From contig OX123197.2 in NCBI GenBank assembly GCA_944739405.2, positions 60,116,047 through 60,180,046 on the forward strand: a stretch of 64,000 nucleotides of DNA. Reading direction: 5' to 3'. A model generated the notes under the pieces. That model did no database searches. It saw only the letters and a program-made list of their open reading frames with translations, and was not told where the DNA came from. Shown here in pieces: positions 21,601 to 34,269 of this stretch; positions within the stretch are counted from its first letter, which is position 1; every line of letters starts with the position of its first letter. The position numbers and the translations under genes are program-made. The stretch comes from Euclidia mi (Eukaryota; Arthropoda; Insecta; Lepidoptera; Erebidae).

Positions 21601-22039
21601 GAGGATCTTTGTAAGTTATGTTTTCTAGTGGTTGAATTCAAATAATATTTGGAATTGTCAAAAACTCCTACGACAGAGTTGACCACACACTCACAGGCAA
21701 AACAAAGAAAAAACAATAGTGTTACGATAACTTAGTCGAAAACAAAGTTATATATTATAAAATTAAAATGTATATTATATACCTTTTCCTTATATAAATT
21801 GACCTTTATGAATATATTTACCCTAGATTGTTGCCATTGATATACTAATAATATTTTATAGCGTTTGAAGTGTGAAGAGTATCACATCCTATTTAAGCAA
21901 AATTAAGCGGTAAATGTGTGAATTGATTCCACTTAGATTATATTATGACACGCTTATTGGACACCAGTGATGTGGATATTAGGAACTTGTTGAAGAATGA
22001 CGGTCAATAACTTGAAATGCCCACTATTGGGCAAAATTA

Positions 22040-22350
22040 GTAATACTCTGCTTCAAGAGTCTCGGTTTGAATACCGCACCTGTGATAGAGTTGTAAGTTA
22101 TGTGCGAATTAAATTGGTAATTATCGCTTGTAAAACGGCGAAGGAAACTACGCGAGGAAAATTAAACTGTCTGAAAGTTCTCCAGAATATTTTTCCTCGA
22201 AATATAATTATGTGATGTCTGCTTAAATGAATATGTGAAAATATAATATGTGATGCTGCTTAATATGTTTACAGCAGTTGGACAGCGTGGAGGACTATGG
22301 CCTAGCCCTTCTTATATCGAGAAGAGGCCTATGACCAGCAGTGGGACAAA
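22040..22350 (+). repeat. tRNA-derived SINE
   Basis: B box GGTTTGAATACCGCACC, then GTGCGAATTAAATTGGTAAT, GCGAAGGAAACTACGCGAGG, and the 3' end GACAGCGTGGAGGACTATGG..GAAGAGGCCTATGACCAGCAG. The A box is degraded. Confidence 0.75.
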
Positions 22351-22654
22351 TCGTAAAAAAATGCAGATTATGATTTCGATGTACAAATATTTATCAGTTT
22401 AAATAGTGAAGTTAATGAAAGATACCAATTTTGTTCAGTTTAAAAATATACTTATGTAATCAGTTATTTTAAAGTTTCACGTGACGTTTTAGTAATGATT
22501 TCTTCCACGACATAAAAGATATTGAGGATGACAAATTCAACACGTAGTCAAACGTACATAATACAAAAAAGGGCAGAGAATATCTTTCGTCAATAGATCA
22601 CACGAGTGAAGTGAGAGCGATAATCTCATACTGAAAACCAATCAATATCAAACT

Positions 22655-22667
22655 TGACCTTTGACCT
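22655..22667. promoter_or_regulatory. Perfect DR1 nuclear-receptor site
   Basis: TGACCTTTGACCT is the inverse of AGGTCA-A-AGGTCA. Extended, it reads TCAAAGGTCAAG and GTTCAAGGTCA, so it also fits FTZ-F1/ERR half-sites. A site match alone does not show function. Confidence 0.4.
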
Positions 22668-23064
22668 TGAACCCACAGCTTCTCCATGCCTTGAACTAAC
22701 ATAAACATTGAGTGTTATGGAGGTAGGTACTCCAAACGAATTGGTACCAAAATAAGTTAGTTGTCAAGCTTATTGAGTTATTGGCTAGTTACTTAACGTA
22801 CTACTCAACAGTAATGTATCCCTTTAACTCAATTTGAGCGATTAGATATAGAGATTCTTTCAGAGCACAGTTTTAGGGTCAATGTTCTCATGGCTAATAA
22901 GCTCTTACCGGTCACTTCAGATTGGTGAGTATAGTAATACAAGCTAACTATTTCTGTTATCTACATTTATTGCAAGCATTTTGTTTCAGCTAAAACACTT
23001 TTGATTGACTAGTTTTTACCAGTCTCTATAAAATATTTTTTCGTTTCTATTAACACCTAATATC
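22668..23064. other. Non-coding stretch
   Basis: Nothing further recognised. Confidence 0.3.
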
Positions 23065-23240
23065 TTAATGACAGCCGGGACGTACGGATGAATATGCTCT
23101 CCGAGCCACGTAGCAAGCGTCAATGAACAATTCAATACGCACATAGCTCCAAAAAGTCAATGTTGCGTGCCGTAGATTCGAACTCGATACCCTCTGCATG
23201 GAAGTCTATTAGTATCTCCACTAGCCTATCGCTGTCTCAA
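23065..23240 (-). repeat. SINE family B, 5' half
   Basis: Inverse of the 6305 element: GTAGATTCGAACTCGATACC (B box) and CCACTAGCCTATCGCTG (A box), truncated towards its 3' end. Confidence 0.8.
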
Positions 23241-25189
23241 AAATGAATACAATTTTACTGTTCAAAATTATGATTACAGTCTTCTTTGACATACTTTTAA
23301 TTGGTGAAATCTTTTTTGACACAAGAAATCAGCCCAAAAATTCTTGAAATTTGTCCTTGCTGTGATCATTTGCACAATGAAACTTCTTGTCTCAATATCA
23401 AAGTACGTAAACTTTTGAGGACTTCTTGAGGTTCTTTTAACAAGCGTTAGGTTAAAACGATGTTGCGGCCTTTTTAAATTATAATGTGATTATGTATGCT
23501 TTTACCAATTATTATAATAGGGGCAAAAAAAATCCTTAAATATTATATTATTGAATACTGGATTTTCGAAAATATGTTATTTTGGTTTATAAATAGTAAG
23601 CAACCGTAAAGTTTAAAAAAAAGAAAATTTATGAAAAGGTATATTTGAAGTTAACAAGATCTTAGTAAAATCCTGACAATATTTACAATCTTCCAGGTAA
23701 AACTAAACTTAAAACTAAAATTAATGCATCATCAGGGACATATTTACAAGTTGTAAGAATTAAGGCGTCGTGGTATTCCTTCTCATGAATTTTCCCGTAA
23801 CATATCCAGAAGACTGGCACAATTACCACGCTGGATGAAAATTTTTATCGGGGGCAAAGTATAAATCCACCCTCGTTAGATGTCAATCAAGCATAATATG
23901 TAGATGTCTCAGTATTAATTACGAGTGCTCCGACTCCATGAGCCCAGCATTGCACCCCAAACGTGAAGTATTTTATCCACACTCCTTTTTTTCAGGTTTT
24001 CTACTTATTCCAGTGACATTGATGCAGAAAATCACATGAAACATCTAAACTAAAATAGATATAATAAAATTATTGAAACATAGTTACTTAAACCTGTCAC
24101 TTGCAATGATGTATATAATATGAACATAACTAAACAAAAATGTTATAAAATTATATTAATAAAAATGCAAATCTTTCTTATCCTATCTATTGAATGTCTC
24201 CATAGTATAATTTGAAATAAAAGTGTCCGTGTTGCGCTTCTTAAATTTGGACTCAGATTTTTATCTAAAAGAGAATAGCCAGACTATCTCGAACTTTACT
24301 ACATAAAGAAGTCGCAAGTAAATATAAACTCAACATTTTAAGACCCTCTTTACATTTATATTTCTATGTAAAGAAACTGTTTAACATATAAACAACGTAG
24401 CAGATGTGTGGGACTATAAATCCTAGCTGAACATTGTAATGCCCATATCACTAGACAAACGTGACCCAAGAACGCCTAAAATAAACTTAAAGTAATCGTT
24501 TCGCTAGATACAGGCGCGATTCACATGAAATTTATCTTTTAAATGGCCTGAGGGAGCCCTTTTGACTAACAATCGAATAATTTACTTTTGAAGACAAGTT
24601 AAGCTTGGAAACTTTTTTATTTTGTGTAAAACGTCCAGAATGAAGTTGTTAGTAACTTTGTTTAGAGTGCCTGTTAAGTTGAATTGCTTCTCTATCTTTG
24701 AGATGTATTAAAAGTAAATTCTTACTTAATGTGCACGTTTTTGTGCACCTGGGTGATATTAATTGTAGAGTTTTTCAGCTAAATGGTTATATGCTGTTTT
24801 GGCAAATTAATATATTATTAGGTATTATATATATCCTTAAGAATGCATTATAGATATTTTTATATGTTGGAATCTTCAAAACGTTACTTAAGATCTTAAT
24901 TTCTATCACAATGGTAACGTGGATCACAATAACGAGTAGACTGACGACTCATTTAAGAACATCAAACATTTATTTTTTATCATTATGGTGCATAACGTCT
25001 AACCGCTTGATTTTCAATGCACGGGGATTTATTACCGCCAATTTTCTATTTACGACAATGCTTTACAGCTAAACCCATTTTAAATTTTGCTTGATGTCAC
25101 ACCAAACAGTCGTCCTCAAAAAGTAAGTAATTAGTATGCTTGTATGTGTTCGTGTGCAAAAAGTAAGTAAATTAGTAGATATTCTTGCA
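23241..25189. other. Long non-coding AT-rich stretch
   Basis: No gene found on either strand. 25110-25195 holds two imperfect direct copies of AAAAAGTAAGTAA..TTAGTA..TGTGT at a 43-bp step. Confidence 0.35.
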
Positions 25190-25380
25190 TGTGTTTCTTG
25201 CACATTTTATAACTCCGTAATATTTGGATTATATAACAAATAGCTTATAAATCTAGCACTTTTTAGTTTTACTGAGTTTACAAATTTGTGATAATCTGGC
25301 AACTCATTTATTACTGACATTAGCGCGTTCATCCAACCAACAAAGAAATAAACTTTTCAGCTTCATTATATTAGTATAGA
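25190..25380 (-). mobile_element. Helitron-like 5' end, truncated
   Basis: On the minus strand, TCTATACTAATATAATGAAGC follows an A and continues with GAACGCGCTAATGTCAG, matching 5807-5880. No matching CTAG end was found. Confidence 0.5.
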
Positions 25381-26264
25381 TTATTTTATTTTAAACCAAC
25401 CCATATCATACGCAAGGCTTTTTCAGGTAAGATACAGAAATTACGATATCCCAAAAATTAAATTTTGATAACCTACCTTTATCAGGTATTTCGCTAGCGT
25501 TATATGCATTATGTCCCAAATACGCGAGTACGAATGCAGTTCAAGAGACCCTGCGTATCCAGGCTTTTAAAATTCTCCTTATACGTAGAACGGTGGCAAC
25601 AATGTGCTTAGATATTGTTTCTAGAGGGGTTTAGGAAAATATTATGTAAATATAATACGTTACAGCCATGCATGAGTACGATGTATATAAGTAAAATGTG
25701 TAAAGAATCTATTAAGATAAAACGTTTTCAGCCCCTTACATACAGGGTGTCACAAGACCCCTCACCAAGCCGAAGTCTACTCGTTGTGGACATCATGCCA
25801 AGTCATACTAACCAAAAATAATACCTGGGAATCGATTTTTTTAAGTTTTCACATTTTTTAAACCGCAATTAAAAGCGCGTGCGTGCAATGTTCGAAATAC
25901 CTACTTATCCATGGGGTCATAGGGCATCTAAAAACTTATTGGCGCGGTAAATGCATCGATTTTGTACGTAATTATAAAAATTCCATACTATCTTTGAGCC
26001 TCAATATCTCCAGAAACAGTTATTTCCCAGGTATGGTGCCGAAGTAAGAAATGATCGTAGTGATTGGTACAACCTGGGATTTCAGTTTTCGTTAAGGGTC
26101 TTTTTACATACTGTATATTAAATTCTTAATGGCCATTAAAAAATATAAATTCAGTGAGTAAAGGGGTGGATGTGCTATATTGTCTGTTTTCTTATAGTTC
26201 TATGCCCTTGCGGCGATACCAATTAATAATTCTTATATACATTCAATACCAAACTAAATTCAGA
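25381..26264. other. Non-coding, possibly an old DNA transposon
   Basis: TACAGGGTGTCACAAG at about 25740 resembles a DNA-transposon end. No partner end or transposase was found. Confidence 0.25.
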
Positions 26265-26495
26265 ATCGATTGCCTCCGTGGTCCATTGAATAGTGTATGC
26301 GTCTGCCGATCGGAAAAGTAAAAAAAGTGTTGCTGAGTTTTTCTGAATTCTCAGTAGCAGCACGGAGTCTGGCAATGTGCCCGGTAATGCCAATAAGCTC
26401 ACCCCATATTACGCTGGACCTCAACTTCATAACATGGTGAAATGTGGGTGAAATATTACACTTCTACCTACCGCGTCAGAGATACAGGCGTGAGT
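26265..26495 (+). repeat. tRNA-derived SINE
   Basis: TTGCCTCCGTGGTCCATTG head, GCAGCACGGAGTCTGGCAAT, and the 3' end ACCGCGTCAGAGATACAGG. It is the inverse of the 28605 and 58408 copies; the B box is deleted. Confidence 0.75.
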
Positions 26496-27019
26496 TATAA
26501 TAATATATTTAATAATTACGTCACGTGAGTAACTTAAGAAGTTCCAACACTTTTCACTATTAACGAGTTTCATCAAAACTTCCTACAAGCAAAGCATGCA
26601 GCATAATTATGCAAATTTTATTCACATCGTGTTCGAAAGTGTTTGAATTCAAACGAGATAACTTTAAGCGCGCGTTTTTACTAAAATTACGCTCATAAAC
26701 TGTTTTAAACTGTGTGTGTCTGTTCAAAAACTGTTTTATCTACACTGTCACTCATTGGTCCAGTATCAAAGTAGTGCAAACAGAATCCTTCGCCACTCTC
26801 ATTAGCCACAGCTCTCGCCGCTGCATCCCGTGTGGTAACTTTTCTGAACATTTCACGTTGAAACTGTTTTATTTGAAAAGGAACGGACTGAGTGCTACCT
26901 GGTGGAGGTATTCGGACGAACGATACGTCATATGATTTTTAGTTAGCGTTTTATATTTTGCTATGAGCTGTGAGTCGGTTGATCTATCATGCAAGTCGTA
27001 CAGTGTAGTTCTGACTATA
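26496..27019. other. Non-coding stretch
   Basis: An open 73-codon frame at 26714-26935 is not recognised. Confidence 0.3.
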
Positions 27020-27290
27020 GTGTCTGTTCATACATACATAGACTCACGCCTGTTTCCCGGAGGGGTAGGCTGAGAGTACCGAACGCCATTTGCAACGATC
27101 CTGACATACCTCTCTTGCTTTATTCACTCCCATCAAGTTTCTCATGCATGCTCTTCTGTTTAGGGTACACCTGCTCTTTTTTATGATTTCTCCAATCTGG
27201 TTACAGAGCGTCCGCCTAGATCTTCCCCTTCGTCCTTTTCCACTCAAAGTTGCCTTATATATCTTCTTTGTCAGTCTTTCCACAGCAAAC
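27020..27290 (-). pseudogene. RTE-like LINE, C-terminal coding end and 3' UTR
   Basis: The minus strand encodes MERLTKKIYKATLSGKG, RRGRSRRTLCNQIGEI, NRRACMRNLM and CQDRCKWRSVLSAYPSGKQA*, the familiar C-terminus of RTE-type reverse transcriptases in insects. It is followed by the GGTAGGC..GGGAAACAGGCGTGAGTC 3' end, which is also the tail borrowed by the SINEs here. 5'-truncated. Confidence 0.8.
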
Positions 27291-27494
27291 TACATTTATT
27301 GAGTATTTAATGGCAAGAATAATGTTGATAATGAAGGGAATTATACAAAAATATGTGGAGGTTGTTAAACCTACACATTTCAATAATATAGTTTTGTTTT
27401 AGGCATATCGCTTTTTTTATACATTTCAAACATTATAAGGTAGCTGTGACTGCGCATATCTTCATTATATAAATATATGCTGTACATCGTTTAC

Positions 27495-27612
27495 TTACCA
27501 CCATAGATGGCGAAGACCGGGCGAAGTGGATGAGATTACGCGGCAAAGCGAACCTTGGGTTTCAGGGTTGCGGTCTTAAAGGGCGACCGGGATGATGCTA
27601 GGATGATGATGT
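27495..27612 (+). repeat. LINE or SINE 3' tail
   Basis: ATAGATGGCGAAGACC, GCGGTCTTAAAGGGCG and a GATGATG tail suggest a retroposon end. No coding part is kept. Confidence 0.4.
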
Positions 27613-27889
27613 TTGTACATTCCGATACACGGTGTACGGTGTACCAGAAGGTGTACCCTTAGACATTACAGCTGGCTCACATGTGATAAAGTAACATTAA
27701 GTTAATTATGGGCTAATATCCGATATTGCGTTACAAGCCAAACACAAAAATGTTGCCTTATACTTAGTGATTAATTATCAGGGACTTGCTTATGCTTATA
27801 ATGCCTAAAACTGCAAATTCCTTTTAGTTGGGTTCTTATTTAGTGCATCATACGCCCAGAAAGGGTGGTGAAAGATTTTGCCTAGCAAT

Positions 27890-28185
27890 ATTTGTATTAG
27901 CATCATCGTCTCTGTTCTAGCGTGGAATTAGTTGCAATTTCAAGAATTTCTTCCTTGAACTTAGAATTTACTGTCTACTATAACTTGATCAAAAATACTA
28001 TCTTTGTCACAGAATAATTGCTGTCTGACCTCTGCAATAGAAAGACATTGAAATATACGTACTAACTACAGTTCAGTCAAGCGTCAGGAAGTTTAAAGGT
28101 CCTGTTCCCCGTAACGACTGTCAAAGGTCTTGTTGGCATCCGGAACCGACGGCTTTACGTGCTCTCAAAGGCACGGAAGGGACAG
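27890..28185 (-). repeat. Degraded SINE family B
   Basis: GTAACGACTGTCAAAGGTCTTG, CCGGAACCGACGG and ACGTGCTCTCAAAGGCACGG match the family read on the minus strand. The left half is strongly diverged. Confidence 0.65.
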
Positions 28186-28604
28186 GTGACAAAGATGTTT
28201 CAGAATGAATTGACAAATTCTTGCGGTCGCTTGTTGTTGTTCGCCATGTTTCTTTTAACCAATTTGTTTGGTTGGACCAAATTTGTTAGCAAACACGTGC
28301 TAATAATACCTACAATGAACTCAAATAAAATGTTGTTTGTATGTGTAATGATTTAAACGGTTTCCTCGGTATTGTCGGTGCGCGCATTTCTTGAGTTCGA
28401 TTCCCATTAGATATATCGTGTGATGCATACTTTTTAGTACATTCCTTTTTGCCAACATTTTCTAGACGTTTGTAGTCTGTAAGATGCGTGTGTGCGAATC
28501 CTTTGATATCCTAAAAAATGCTGTCTTAACTACACTACTGACTATGGACATAAATTAAAATATTACATAAATTGATTATCATCAGCGCCGTATATTATTA
28601 TATT
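28186..28604. other. Non-coding stretch
   Basis: Nothing recognised. Confidence 0.3.
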
Positions 28605-28865
28605 TTTTATTTATTTAAAGTCTCACGCCTGTATCCCCGAAGAGGTAGGCAGAGGTGTAAATACTGCACCCACATTTCGCCATGAATATTTAGGTCCCAT
28701 GTAATAGGGGGCGAGCCTATTGCCGTTACCAGGCACATCACCAGACTCCGGGCTGCTACTGAGTATTCAGAAAAACCCAGAAACACTTTTGCCCGACCCG
28801 GGAATCGAACCTGGGACCTTCGATCAGTAGTCTCATACGCTATCCACTGGACCATGGAGGCATTA
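28605..28865 (-). repeat. tRNA-derived SINE, full length
   Basis: Minus-strand B box GGGAATCGAACCTGGGACC, and A-box region CCACTGGACCATGGAGGCA. The 3' end is AGTCTCACGCCTGTATCCCC. TATTATTAT flanks suggest target-site duplication. Confidence 0.85.
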
Positions 28866-29159
28866 TTATTATACACTGCTGATTTATTATAAAAATCAAC
28901 ATCGCCGAAAGTTTATCCAATATAAGCTGTTTTAATCCCTTGTCAAAACGCAGCAGAATACCCCACAATCCTTTAACTCTTATATATTTAAGAAGTTTTC
29001 CTTTTCAATTAACTAGTCTTAGCTATCGCTCCCACTACACATTTATAAAGCCCAAAGAAATAACAAAATTCTCAGCTAACACAATCTCCAGAAGAAGGCT
29101 TGGAATGAAAAGATTTGTTAAAAGTCCTTTTATTTGCGCAAGGAGCGGTCGGAACAAAA

Positions 29160-29235
29160 TGAACGGACGGAAACGAACCCAGACCTTAGAGGTCTGAAGC
29201 AGACCTCGTTACCACTGGACTAATGAGCCGAACAA
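29160..29235 (-). repeat. tRNA-like SINE head
   Basis: On the minus strand: CTCATTAGTCCAGTGGTAAC (A box) and TCTGGGTTCGTTTCC (B box), 40 bp apart. CAGACCT and AGGTCTG words could form an anticodon-like stem, but no full cloverleaf closes. Confidence 0.5.
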
Positions 29236-29261
29236 CCTTTTAGTTTTAGACGTAGTTTTGA

Positions 29262-29818
29262 GGGTTCCGTAGTAAACTACAAGGAACGCTTAAAGTTTTG
29301 CTATTTCCGTCCAACTATCTGCCCGTCCGCGGTTGTACGCAAAATGAAATTTGGCATGGTTGTAACATTGTAACTGGATTTTTGAAAAAAAAAACATGTA
29401 TACTAGAAGATACACCTAACTGGGGAAGCGAATTCTTTTTTTATGACATTGTATGGGATATCTTTAAACTGGTATTTCAAAAACACTAGGTTTATTTTAA
29501 CGAGATTCTTGTTTAGGGACCCATCTACGATATATTTAGGAAATATTTTCAATCGCATAGTGTCCCCTGCCCCCTATCTTTAAGACCGAAGTATGTAGGT
29601 AGGTTTGCTAAATAGTGACATATAGTGAACTTTTACTGAAAATTTTAAGGACTATTTAGACTTCACTAAATAACGAGTAAAAGAAAATTAACTTAAACTA
29701 CTACTTGCGCTCGATAAAATGATTACTGTGCTTGAGTCATTCTGTCCTTAGGTCACTGGGTAAGGGGTACTACGGAACCCTGCAGTGTGCATGGCCCGAA
29801 TAACACTTGGCCGGTTTG
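29262..29818 (+). repeat. Dispersed repeat with GGGTTCCGTAG and CGGAACCCT ends
   Basis: Starts GAGGGTTCCGTAGTAAAC and ends TACGGAACCCTGCAGTGTGC..GGCCGG. The first and last blocks are inverse to each other, and the 3' part has a diverged copy at 5371-5506. Family not named. Confidence 0.6.
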
Positions 29819-32274
29819 GTAAAAATAGCCGCCCGCTAAAGGGTAAAGTTGGTACAATGCTTTGATACAGTTAATTAAGGCGTCGTTGTAATTCTAAACT
29901 ATCTCAATAGCATCTAATACAATACTTTTATTCAATGTTGTTGTGGAGTTTGGAGCTGTATAAATATAATATTACAAAATATTTCATAGTGAGGAGTCTG
30001 GTAATAAAAAAACGGCAAAAGGCACAAACTTCTTTTCAAAACAAAATGTGGGAGTAGTATTACAGTAGTATATAAAAAGATACAAAAATATTTGGAAATT
30101 TATCGAGTAATCTCTTCTCGTGGCGACAGATGGCGTTATTCTCAATAAATATCGCCATTTGTTACAGTACTAACATATTAATATAATATAACATGAACAA
30201 TAGTACAGCTGGCCTTACCTATCTGTGTACAAATTAAGCATTAGTTTCCAAAGTTTTATCAAAGCTGCTATTGCTGAAGGCTATTCGATCGACACTCAAT
30301 TGACAAGATTTTTAATCGTTTTATGTCATTTACAACCAACCTCATCATTCAAAAATTAAACTAAACTTTATGGTATTGTATGACAGGCTAATTTTGATTG
30401 TGCTTATTTAAGAATGAGGTTCATCGATTTGTTTGTGATTAAACATACTTGTTTATCATGTCGCAAGGTTGAGATAAATACGAGTATGTTTGAACAGAGG
30501 GCCTACCCACATGGCGTTCGATTAGCTAATTGCAAAAATGCATGTAACTGACATAGGCTTACGATATCACGTGGTCAACGAAGAAGGAATACGTTGTGTT
30601 GCCATGGCAACCAAGAGTTAGCGAAAGTAGGAATCAGAAGCGACTGCCATTTGGCTAAGCCCTCAGGTTGGTTATTCATCGATTGTTTAGTAGCCTGTGG
30701 CCAACTACGGGTTTAGTGATTTCGAAACCCACCAGGATTTGAAACGCGTTCAGCACCTTTTGATTGGTGCAAAAATCATAGTGCGTGCACTGAGCCCATC
30801 GAATTGAGGTGAGAGGAATGAAGGATAAACCCGTGCTAATCCCTCAGCTTTGTTTTAAATATGAATGAGGTCTTATAGAGGCTGTGTTTGTGGTATTATA
30901 TGCGAAGAGCGCAGGTTATACAGGTCCGTCAGAGAAAACTGACATTATAGCCTAGCTGGCATTATAAAGAACGACGAAAAATCTGGATCTTTTTATTTTC
31001 ATTAAAATAATTATACCCACTGTCTTGTCTAAGTGAAATTAGGTGGTTTGAAAGGAGATGTAGAGATGATTAAAATAACAACAGTCATGTTTTCTAAGTA
31101 ATAGTTATAAGGTTTAACGAAATGTAAGCATAGATGATCATTTTGACTTCTTTCTAAAATGAATTTTATAATTATTAACTGTTTCATTCACTATTCGATC
31201 ATACTCAGATATTCATTTTACGAGTGTCGAAGGCAGCTTGAAATTCGACCAATCTTGTAGCACTGAATCTCATCAATGCTAACAAAAAGAGAACAAAAAA
31301 TACCTGTTCACAAATGAAACGTAAAGAAAAGTATTCTAAATTATTCTGTTGTAGCGTATTTATAAATAGATTATCGTGTTACTATCGTTTCTCTAAATAG
31401 CCACATCTCAGCGCATTAGAATGTTATGTAGACCAGACGCCATATTGGTACCGCGTCTGCGAGGCCCAAAAATGTTTTATGCATCGGCCTAGCGCTCAAG
31501 AGGATTGCACGGGTGTTATTTTATGTCTTCAAGCGATTCTTACGCCTGTTTCTACAAAGATTTCATCCAATTGCGAGACTGGTGAAGTGATTTTAGATGA
31601 AGGGTTAGAGTTATGTGTTTTTTCGTCTGGAAGTAATGATTGCCTATTTTTGCTGGTGTTTTTCTTATGATCTATTTTTCCTCTGCATGGCTGTCTGTTG
31701 GTATCTCCACTAGAATTTCATTTAAATTTATTTTGGTAGGTAAAACTGGAGCATCTATAAAGAACATAGTATTGTTAGACACAACGATCAGTTCATAGGT
31801 TTCTCTTTCAAGAGCCCTAATCGCCAGTGGCTTGTCTCAATTACGCTATTTTGAAATGCATAGGTCGTCTGTAATATCTCCTGAAACAGAACACAAAAAT
31901 TGTAAAATAACACTAATAAGTTTAGGAGCCATAGGGCTAGTTAATTTTCGGCCATAAAAAATGTGGAGAAATCATTGAAGATGGCATTTTTGTTCCTTTA
32001 GAATTATCGTTGACAGTTTGGCTTAATACAAAGCTGGACGGTTTAATATCTGGATTAACTATACTGTGATTGAAATTTTCTTTCATAAAGGGTCATTATT
32101 TGATCGATGCTGGATATTAAAGGGACGACTTTACAGAGTGAAATTTGAAAGGGCTGGCCATAAAATTTTAAAATTCTATAGTTACTGTAAGTTGGTGTTC
32201 TTATAATGTCCTTAGCTTGTCTGACGTTACGCGACTCTGTCGGATAACCACTATTTGATATTAATAGTAGATTG
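29819..32274. other. Long non-coding stretch
   Basis: No gene found. 30480-30840 is less AT-rich and may be an old repeat, but I see no second copy. 31479-31670 is open on the plus strand and unrecognised. Confidence 0.35.
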
Positions 32275-32395
32275 TATGACATGGGAGCAAAATAGTATTT
32301 TTAGCGAAGCGAAGGATTCTTGAATATAATCCCGAGCGTAGCGTGGGATTCAAAGTACATTACCCGAGGGAAAAATAATTTGCTCTTGAGTCATA
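32275..32395. repeat. Imperfect fold-back element
   Basis: TATGAC..GAGCAAA.TA.TTTTT at the left pairs with AAAAATAATTTGCTC..GTCATA at the right. The interior has GCGAAGCGAAGGATTC and AATCCCGAGCGTAGCGTGGGATTC. About 121 bp; probably a MITE. Confidence 0.65.
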
Positions 32396-32744
32396 TATTC
32401 TACTTATAATCCCCTTTCTATGAGAAAATCAATATTTTCGTGGGATATAAGTTTTGTATGACGTTGTTAACTTCTGTAGTTATTGTTTAAGGAGTTAAAG
32501 CATTGTCACTTTCATAACGCGACGTAGAACTCAAAATTTTTGCAAAGAAAAGAGACGTAATTCGTCCGCTTCTGTTTTTTTTTAGTTAGCGCAGGTCCCA
32601 CGCCGTGCAGCCAACACGTACCAGACAGTTATTCATACAATTTGCGTTCGATTTCTATGAATGATATACGTTCCAAATTCAAATCACTTTTCCGCCCGCT
32701 AAAAAGAGATCGATCCCCACGAGACAACACTTTGTACATACACA

Positions 32745-33290
32745 TACACACAGTATATCCTCACGACTTTTTCCCGTTGGGGTAGGCAGAGACAACAGAA
32801 CGTCATTTGTTTCGATACTTCGTACAAACCCCATGCGCTTCCTCTAAATTCATTACTCTTTTCATACACCGTTCCGTTTTTCAAGACGTCCCCAATTTGG
32901 CTGATGAAAATCTTACAAGGTCTGCCGCAATCGACTTGCCCCTACACACTTGCCTTATATATTTGATTCGTCATTCTTTCGTCACTCATTGGCTCCATTT
33001 GTCCAAATCATTTCAACACTTCTTTCTCAATTCTTGTCACGACTTCTTCTTTCAGACCACATCACCCTCGTATTACAGAATTCGGAATTCACTACGCAGT
33101 GATCGCATCTCAACTGCGTTAATTCTGCTTTCATGCTTTATCTGCTGTATCCAACATTCACTTCCATACACTTCGTGTGATCCATAAATTGTTGTTTCGA
33201 GTCCGGGTGTACTTTGTGTCCCTTGGTTGTATATTTGTAAACTTCCCCGCGACACAGAATTTATTTCTAGTGCGTGAGTTGTCTTTTAAG
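32745..33290 (-). pseudogene. RTE-like LINE fragment, C-terminal region
   Basis: The minus strand contains YGSECWIQQIKHESRINAVE and MRSLRSEFRI, diagnostic of RTE-type LINE C-termini, then frame-broken DNA down to the GGTAGGC 3' end at about 32780. It is longer than, and distinct from, the 27020 copy. Several frameshifts; not functional. Confidence 0.75.
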
Positions 33291-33383
33291 ATAGAAAAGA
33301 ATCGTATAAGGAGAGCACTGAGCACTAACAGAGGAATATAGGAAATTCTCTTGCCTAAGGGTATAAAAAATGATGTTCGAGTT

Positions 33384-33432
33384 TGAATGTTATTAGAACA
33401 TTCACGCGGGCGCAGCAACCGGCAAAAGCTAG
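33384..33432 (+). repeat. Possible Helitron 3' end fragment
   Basis: CACGCGGGCGCAGCAACCGG then AAAAGCTAGC resembles the 3' ends at 13163 and 19091. No 5' end was found. Confidence 0.3.
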
Positions 33433-33587
33433 CAAATAAAAAAAATAACGACAAAAATTGCCAAAACAAAAACAAAATGCTACAGTTATTTTAAATTGTC
33501 TTTGGGGATATATACCACGTAACCTTGTTTGAAGTAACCGATATTTCGGCACTGTTGCAAGCGCCATGTTCACGGATGTACATCCGT

Positions 33588-34190
33588 TTAACCCTAGAAT
33601 ACTAATCATCGCCTGAGAGGCCGCGTTCGGTTGACTTTTTAAGAATATTTTCAAGTTACTTTTATGTATAGCGGGGTGCGTTCGCACCAACACAGTGCAC
33701 CCCGAGATGCAGTGGAGAGTGGTCTTGCGTTCAAAGGGGGATTCTCAGGTATCGAGTTATTGACCTCACGTACACCTGGGAGGCGATCATTAGTGTTAAA
33801 GGTAAGTTTTTACAAATGCCGTTTTTAAGTTTTTTGCAATTATATCTTTATTTATTTGTAACAATAAGTTTGATTTAACTGAGAATTGATCATTTTGTTT
33901 CAAAGATTAATCTGGAAGAGAACCAGATAACAAACTATTTGGAAAACGAAAATTCGGACAGTGAAACTGAAGATTACGTTGAGGATTCTATTCAGACGAT
34001 GGTGGATGATCCTACTCTTTTCCCTCGTGCCAGCTTGAAGATAATCTCCTAAATATTGCTCCAAACAATCTTAATATACCTACTGGCTCATCTCAAATAC
34101 AAGCAAGCACAAGCACCGAGTTAGAAGCCGCTCTACAAACTCAATCTCATCTCCAAACTGCTGTAATTGTGATAGAAAAATATAGTCTGA
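33588..34190 (+). mobile_element. piggyBac-like element, left end and N-terminal fragment
   Basis: TTAA at 33588-33591 is followed by CCCTAGAATACTAATC, a piggyBac-type end (the CCCTAGAA start is shared with the type element as I recall it). Downstream, 33905-34045 encodes an acidic stretch (NYLENENSDSETEDYVED..), as at piggyBac transposase N-termini. The catalytic domain and right end are missing, and the LINE begins immediately after. The acidic stretch alone is not diagnostic. Confidence 0.5.
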
Positions 34191-34269
34191 TTTTAATTTA
34201 CTCTCAAGCCAAATATCTTATAATTAGAATGGTATATTTACTTTTATCAAAAAAGCGATCAAAATAACT

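Noticed and set aside
26714..26935. 73-codon ORF as a host exon
   Set aside because: No family resemblance, no convincing splice sites in frame.
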